Part shown: one piece after another, positions 59,590 to 64,000 of the stretch
How the letters are laid out: the number at the start of each line of letters is the position of its first letter
Position numbering within the stretch: the stretch's first letter is position 1
Assembly: GCF_037023725.1 (NCBI RefSeq)
Contig: NZ_CP146077.1
Coordinates: 4,687,001 to 4,751,000 of the forward strand
Direction of reading: 5' to 3'
Length of the DNA: 64,000 nucleotides
DNA from: Pseudomonas bubulae
Lineage (GTDB): Bacteria > Pseudomonadota > Gammaproteobacteria > Pseudomonadales > Pseudomonadaceae
Program-made: the position numbers and the translations under genes
Notes under the pieces: generated by a model
The model's database searches: none
What the model was told of the DNA's origin: nothing
Seen by the model: the letters and a program-made list of their open reading frames with translations, nothing else

Positions 59590-60717
59590 CTAGCGCTCAC
59601 CGAGCGCTTCACAACTTTCCCAGCCCAATCCACTTTGTGAGGTAGCGTTCATCAGCCAGGGTAATGCCGTACGCACCTTGTCCTGGGTGTCATGAAACGC
59701 AATCACCCCATGCCGCCAAAGCAGCATCAGGGTCAATACTCGATGGGCTGACTGCTCGCCGTTCAAGCTCGTCGCCAAGTCCTGGGCATCGATGCCCCAC
59801 AAGGCCACCCGCATGCCCTGAGCCTCAAAAAAACCGCCGCTGTCGGCCCGGCGCTGCCCGTAGGGCGGGCGAAACAGAGGCACGTAGCGCTGCGGCACAA
59901 CCTGATTGACCAGGGCGGCGCTACGCGCAATAGAGTCCTGCCAGTCTTTCCAGTGACTGTGGGAACGGTACTCCCAGCCCTGCACGCCCACACACTGTCC
60001 CTTGTAGAGCGCCTGCAAGGCCAGCGCGCCTTCCTTGTCGAGACGCACCTGCAAGCTGTTACCCAGCACGAAAAAAATCCCGCTGATGGATTGCTTGCGC
60101 AGGTACCCGGTCAGCCAGTCAGTAGTGCCCGGCAATTGCGTGGGGCCGCTGTCGAAGGTCAACAAAAACAGCCGGTCGTGCATCGTCTCGCCGTTGACTT
60201 CCTGGTCGCCCAACAGAGCGATTTCACTGCTGATTTGCGGGAGCAGCGCCGCCATGCGTAATTGCTCATCCAGGTAGCGCTGGTGAAACTCACGGCCGGG
60301 CTCGGCCCAGGCCACATAAAACGAGTCATCGGCGATTGCGAACTTGCCCGCCTGCTCACGCAGACTGTCCATGTCATCGACGTAATAGCAGAACGAAGCA
60401 TCCTGATCGCAACTTTGCTGCGCCAGGTTGTAGTTGGTCAGTAACCGCTGCCACATCCGCTGGCGCAGAGCATCTATTGCCTCAACATTGATTATTTTCA
60501 GACCCAACCGCTGTTTCAGGGCGCTTTCATCCAGCGCTTCGCTGACCATCAAGGCATGGGCAAAAGCGAGTATTTCGGCACGCGAGGCAACATCGAACAA
60601 GGCCGGGCTGGTCAATTGTTCGGGCCATGTGCTGCGATCCAGCGTCGCGGGCTCGACAGGTGCCGCCACCGCCCCGGCACACACCAGCCAGACCCACAAG
60701 AAAAGAGCAATGCGCAC
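59590..60717 (-). CDS. Polysaccharide deacetylase-like protein with degenerate active site
   Basis: Exported 375-residue protein: signal peptide (MRIALFLWVWLVCAGAVAA), an extra N-terminal helical part (20-175) and a NodB-fold domain (about 185-350). Motif 1 is TFDSGP instead of TFDDGP and motif 2 is HSHWKD instead of HSxxH, so two of the three metal ligands appear lost; motif 3 RPPYG, motif 4 (ALWGIDAQD) and motif 5 (FHDT) are kept. It may be a binding protein or have a changed reaction. GTG start. Confidence 0.82.
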   Translation of the reverse strand: MRIALFLWVWLVCAGAVAAPVEPATLDRSTWPEQLTSPALFDVASRAEILAFAHALMVSEALDESALKQRLGLKIINVEAIDALRQRMWQRLLTNYNLAQQSCDQDASFCYYVDDMDSLREQAGKFAIADDSFYVAWAEPGREFHQRYLDEQLRMAALLPQISSEIALLGDQEVNGETMHDRLFLLTFDSGPTQLPGTTDWLTGYLRKQSISGIFFVLGNSLQVRLDKEGALALQALYKGQCVGVQGWEYRSHSHWKDWQDSIARSAALVNQVVPQRYVPLFRPPYGQRRADSGGFFEAQGMRVALWGIDAQDLATSLNGEQSAHRVLTLMLLWRHGVIAFHDTQDKVRTALPWLMNATSQSGLGWESCEALGER

Positions 60718-60860
60718 TGATCAACCCCCTGTAAAAACTGACTGCACTATAACCCGACCAGTGCCCGACCCCGCAGGCGTTGGGGGATCTATCGCGTTCA
60801 TAGGTGGAGTCAAACTGCGCCAACGCCTAGAATCCCCCGACGCTAAAAGGAGACAACCCC

Positions 60861-61640
60861 ATGCTGATGGTGATTTCACCCGCTAAAACCCTCGATTATG
60901 AAACGCCGCCCGCCACAGCACGTTTCACCCAGCCCCAGTACCTGGACCATTCCCAGGAATTGATCGAACAATTGCGCGAACTGAGCCCGCAACAGATTGG
61001 CGAGCTGATGCATTTATCCGACAAGCTGTCGGGCCTCAACGCGGCGCGCTTTGGCAGCTGGACGCCCGCCTTTACCCCCGCCAATGCCAAGCAGGCACTG
61101 CTGGCGTTCAAGGGCGATGTCTACACCGGCCTCAATGCCGTGGACTTCAGCGAGGCCGACTTCGACTATGCGCAAAGCCACCTGCGCATGCTCTCGGGGC
61201 TCTACGGCCTGCTGCGTCCGCTGGACCTGATGATGCCGTATCGCCTGGAAATGGGCACCAAACTGGCCAACGCACGGGGCAAGGACCTGTACGCGTTCTG
61301 GGGCACGCACATCAGCGAATGGCTCAACCAGGCCCTGGCCGAACAAGGCGATGACGTACTGCTCAATCTGGCATCCAACGAATACTTTTCGGCGGTAAAA
61401 AAGTCGGCATTGAACGCCCGCATCATCAATACCGAGTTCAAGGACCTGAAAAACGGCCAGCATAAAATCATCAGTTTCTATGCGAAAAAAGCCCGAGGCA
61501 TGATGAGCCGGTTTGTGATCAAGGAGCGCATCGACAACCCTGAGCACCTCAAGCAGTTTGATGAGCAGGGTTATCGCTTCAGCGCCGAGCAGTCCAAGCC
61601 GGATTTGCTGGTGTTTTTGCGCGACCACGCCCCGCAGTGA
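60861..61640 (+). CDS. yaaA: Peroxide stress protein YaaA
   Basis: 259-residue cytoplasmic protein of the DUF328/YaaA family, which lowers free iron and DNA damage during peroxide stress and binds DNA. Motifs [22 protein letters not shown]-like [21 protein letters not shown] and NLASNEYF are clear. AGGAG precedes the ATG. Confidence 0.93.
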   Translation: MLMVISPAKTLDYETPPATARFTQPQYLDHSQELIEQLRELSPQQIGELMHLSDKLSGLNAARFGSWTPAFTPANAKQALLAFKGDVYTGLNAVDFSEADFDYAQSHLRMLSGLYGLLRPLDLMMPYRLEMGTKLANARGKDLYAFWGTHISEWLNQALAEQGDDVLLNLASNEYFSAVKKSALNARIINTEFKDLKNGQHKIISFYAKKARGMMSRFVIKERIDNPEHLKQFDEQGYRFSAEQSKPDLLVFLRDHAPQ

Positions 61641-61696
61641 CCCGCTGCATGCCTCATGCTGGTAAGTTATAGGTATTCCCTGCAAGAGGCCCAGCC

Positions 61697-62161
61697 ATGT
61701 TTATCGGCGTTTTACTGATCATCACCTGGCTTGTCCTGTTGTTGCGCTACCCGGCCAAGGCCTTGCCGGTCTCACTGGCTGCCGTACTGGGGCTGGCGAT
61801 AGTTGCAGCCTCGGTGGCGTGGCTGGACAGCCGTGAGGCGGCACAACTGGCACGTCTGGAACTGCGCATCGTCTATGACCCTGCCCAATGCCCGGCAGAC
61901 CGACCGCTGCAACTGACCCTGAAAAACAGCAATGACGTACCACTGGTCGAACTTGGCTGGCGCATTGCCGCCTATGCACCGGGCGACACCGTCAATCTTG
62001 CCGACAACCTTTACACCGCCCCGCGCTACCGCGGCCCCGGCGAATTGCAAGCAGGGGCAAGCTGGCAGGACTGCTTGCCGATGCCGCCGCTGCGCACGGG
62101 TTATCGCCCGCAAACCCTCGAGTTTCGGGCAGAACGCCTGCAAGGCAGTTTTTCCAATTAA
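61697..62161 (+). CDS. Conserved membrane protein of unknown function
   Basis: 154 residues with two N-terminal helices (about 3-17 and 23-42) and a C-terminal periplasmic domain of about 105 residues holding two cysteines (DPAQCPADRP and WQDCLPMPP), possibly disulfide bonded. GAGG lies six bases before the ATG. It ends ten bases before the SDR gene, so they are probably co-transcribed. Similar proteins are sometimes called multidrug transporters, for which nothing here gives support. Confidence 0.75.
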   Translation: MFIGVLLIITWLVLLLRYPAKALPVSLAAVLGLAIVAASVAWLDSREAAQLARLELRIVYDPAQCPADRPLQLTLKNSNDVPLVELGWRIAAYAPGDTVNLADNLYTAPRYRGPGELQAGASWQDCLPMPPLRTGYRPQTLEFRAERLQGSFSN

Positions 62162-62171
62162 GGATGTTCCC

Positions 62172-62996
62172 ATGCTGCGTGTTTTGATCACCGGTTGTTC
62201 CAGCGGTATTGGCCGCGTCCTGGCCGATGCTTTCAAGGTGGCGGGGCATGATGTCTGGGCCTGCGCCCGCAAGCCTGGGGATGTAGCACTATTGGCTGCG
62301 GCGGGGTTTGCCGCTGTGCAACTGGACGTCAATGATCCGCAGGGGTTGGAGCAATTGGCCGAGCGCCTGGAGCAGGCAGGCGGCGGGCTGGACGTGCTGA
62401 TAAACAATGCAGGTTTCGGCGCTATGGGCCCCCTGCTCGATGGCGGCGTCGAGGGCTTGCAGCAGCAGTTTGAAACCAATGTATTTTCCATTGTGGGCGT
62501 TACCCGCGCGCTGTTCCCGGCGCTGCGCCGCAACAAGGGGCTGGTGGTCAATATCGGCAGTGTTTCCGGGGTACTGGTCACCCCGTTTGCCGGCGCCTAC
62601 TGTGCCTCTAAAGCTGCAGTACATGCCTTGAGTGATGCCCTGCGCATGGAGCTGGCGCCTTTTGCCATTGGCGTGCTGGAAGTGCAGCCCGGGGCCATTG
62701 ATACCAGCTTCGCGAAAAATGCCAGCGCCCAGGCCGAGCAGTTGATTGCCGAGAGCTCCGCCTGGTGGCCCATGCGCGACGGTATTCGCGCCAGGGCCAG
62801 GGCCTCACAAGACAATCCCACCCCGGCCACAGCTTTTGCCGACGCAGTATTCAAGGCCGTCATGAAACCCAAGCCACCGATGTTGCTGCGTTACGGTAAT
62901 GGCAGCCGCGCCTTGCCGCTGCTGGCCGCGCTGGTGCCCGCTGCCCTACTGGAAAAAATCCTGATGAAGCGGTTCGGCCTCAATACCCGTGCCTGA
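62172..62996 (+). CDS. Short-chain dehydrogenase/reductase
   Basis: 274-residue SDR. The cofactor loop is TGCSSGIGR (about 7-15), NAG is in DVLINNAGFG, and the catalytic S-YxxxK is in GSVSGVLVTPFAGAYCASKA with Y and K spaced by three (Y145, K149 by my count). Absence of an acidic residue after strand 2 (CARKPGD) suggests NADP(H). The substrate is unknown. Confidence 0.9.
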   Translation: MLRVLITGCSSGIGRVLADAFKVAGHDVWACARKPGDVALLAAAGFAAVQLDVNDPQGLEQLAERLEQAGGGLDVLINNAGFGAMGPLLDGGVEGLQQQFETNVFSIVGVTRALFPALRRNKGLVVNIGSVSGVLVTPFAGAYCASKAAVHALSDALRMELAPFAIGVLEVQPGAIDTSFAKNASAQAEQLIAESSAWWPMRDGIRARARASQDNPTPATAFADAVFKAVMKPKPPMLLRYGNGSRALPLLAALVPAALLEKILMKRFGLNTRA

Positions 62997-63006
62997 CACT
63001 CATTAT

Positions 63007-63020
63007 GTAGCAGCTGCTAC
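63007..63020. repeat. Short palindrome GTAGCAGCTGCTAC
   Basis: Perfect 14-bp palindrome ten bases past the SDR stop, sharing the GTAGCAGCTG end of the element after rlmF; possibly a half-copy of that repeat family. Confidence 0.5.
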
Positions 63021-63036
63021 GGGTGATAGCACTGGC

Positions 63037-63921
63037 CTATGCATACGCCTTCATAAAATCGATAAACACCCGCACCTTCAGCGGCAAATGCCGTGTATCG
63101 GGGTAGAGCGCGTACACCCCCTGGCGGCTCAGTTGCCATTCGGGCAGCAGATGTACCAGCCGCCCCGTGCGCAAATCCTCCTCGATCAGCCAGTCGGGCA
63201 GGATCGCCACGCCTTGCCCGGTCAGGGCAAACGCCTGCAACACCGATGAATTGTCCGCCCTGATGCGCGCCTTGCAGGGGTTGGGCTGGTAAGGACGGAC
63301 CACACCGCTGCTCACCTCGGTAATAGTCAACTCCCCAACCCGGCCATGCTCCAGCCACGGCGTTTGCTCAAGCGCGTGCACGCTGTCTATCGGCACCACG
63401 CTGGCAACGAACGCCGGCGAGGCCACCGGCAGAATGCCGAAGGTGCTCAATTGTACGGCACGATGGCTGGAGTCGAGCACGCGACCCAGTCGCAAGGCCA
63501 CGTCAAAACGCTCGGAGATCAGATCCGCGTGGGTCGATGAGGTCGACAGCTGGACGTTGAGGTCAGGGTGCAAGGCACGGAAGAGCTCCAGCGCCGGCAC
63601 CACCTTGGCCAGGGCATATTCAACGGTGGTGGTGATGCGCAGCGTGCCCTTGAGTTCGGTGTGTTCGCTGCGCGCTTCGTCAATCGCCAGCCGGGCCTCT
63701 TCCAGCATGCTCAGGCAGCGCTGGTAAAAGCGCTCACCCGCCTCAGTCAGGGCCAACCGTCGGGTGTTGCGCGTTAGCAGGGTCACGCCCAGCTCAGCCT
63801 CTAGACGCTTGATATTGAAGCTGACCACCGCACGGGTTTGCCCCAGTAAATCAGCCGCGGCGGTAAGGGAGCCTGCTTCGACCACGGCCTTGAAGGTGTC
63901 GAACCGGTCGAGGCTGACCAT
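63037..63921 (-). CDS. LysR-type transcriptional regulator
   Basis: 294 residues: helix-turn-helix (about 17-37: GSLTAAADLLGQTRAVVSFN), linker helix and effector-binding domain (85-290). The start MVSLDRFDTFKAVVE has AGG about eight bases upstream; a TTG 15 bases earlier is less likely. A perfect palindrome lies 15-37 bases before the ATG. The target is probably the divergent gene beyond the right edge. Confidence 0.9.
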   Translation of the reverse strand: MVSLDRFDTFKAVVEAGSLTAAADLLGQTRAVVSFNIKRLEAELGVTLLTRNTRRLALTEAGERFYQRCLSMLEEARLAIDEARSEHTELKGTLRITTTVEYALAKVVPALELFRALHPDLNVQLSTSSTHADLISERFDVALRLGRVLDSSHRAVQLSTFGILPVASPAFVASVVPIDSVHALEQTPWLEHGRVGELTITEVSSGVVRPYQPNPCKARIRADNSSVLQAFALTGQGVAILPDWLIEEDLRTGRLVHLLPEWQLSRQGVYALYPDTRHLPLKVRVFIDFMKAYA

Positions 63922-63935
63922 AGAGAAACCTGCCA

Positions 63936-63958
63936 ATTGTCAAAATAATTTTGACAAT
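63936..63958. promoter_or_regulatory. Perfect 23-bp palindrome, likely LysR binding site
   Basis: Arms ATTGTCAAAAT and its complement around a single A, next to the LysR gene start. The T-N11-A layout of LysR sites fits inside it. It probably serves autoregulation and the divergent gene outside the window. Confidence 0.7.
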
Positions 63959-64000
63959 CTAGCAGCAGACGGACGGTTCCTCCATAAGCCAAAGCTGCTT

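Noticed and set aside
63951..63956. TTGACA as -35 box for a rightward gene
   Set aside because: It is part of the 23-bp palindrome and no -10 hexamer lies 16-18 bases downstream inside the window.

Overview
The window is a piece of a Pseudomonas chromosome, most likely from the P. fluorescens/P. fragi side of the genus. Three things point there: the proteins read as Pseudomonas orthologues throughout; gene blocks follow the order known from that genus (thrC-hom-dsbC-xerD, rpsP-rimM-trmD-rplS beside ffh, pepA-holC-valS-rlmF-hupN-yejK, lepA-lepB-rnc-era-recO-pdxJ, aapJQMP); and seven copies of the pseudomonad REP doublet with GTGGGAGCGGGCTTGCTCGCGA-type arms lie between genes. It is almost entirely core genome. 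I see no rRNA, tRNA, CRISPR array, insertion sequence, prophage or integrative element.

Layout. 1-5.9 kb: leftward partial two-domain periplasmic sensor, threonine synthesis (hom, thrC), dsbC and xerD. 6-20 kb: NhaP-type antiporter, hotdog thioesterase, the rpsP-rimM-trmD-rplS translation operon with a visible promoter and terminator, ffh, a CcsA-like membrane protein, a CBS protein that has lost most of its CNNM membrane domain, an MHS-family transporter behind a long leader, purT, a VUT transporter, gamma-carbonic anhydrase, two Nudix hydrolases and an L,D-transpeptidase. 20-34.6 kb: purL with a NIF3-like partner, mltF, then the lepA-lepB-rnc-era-recO-pdxJ cluster containing a decayed DUF4845 gene, and lptF-lptG. 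34.9-43.6 kb: pepA, holC, an unknown acidic protein, valS, rlmF, hupN, yejK and a membrane-anchored glutaredoxin.

43.7-47.5 kb is the most accessory part: a GIY-YIG protein, a SnoaL-like protein, a CynX/NimT-type exporter with its FadR-type regulator, and an mqsRA toxin-antitoxin pair with palindromic operators. 47.5-51.9 kb is the aapJQMP amino-acid importer, preceded by a very good sigma-54 promoter and a long leader. 52-64 kb: carboxylesterase, RhlB helicase, moaC-moaD-moaE, a YdcZ-type transporter overlapping a LysR gene tail to tail, a PIN-PhoH protein with hairpins in its leader, a degenerate polysaccharide deacetylase, yaaA, an SDR and a second LysR gene with a perfect 23-bp palindrome at its start.

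I did not find a clearly new multi-gene system. The observations most worth checking are the DUF4845 remnant between lepB and rnc, the CBS protein without its CNNM domain, the MqsR homologue lacking the expected active-site tyrosine, the deacetylase lacking two metal ligands, the tandem hairpins ahead of phoH, the sigma-54 promoter and leader of aapJ, and several perfect palindromes next to start codons.
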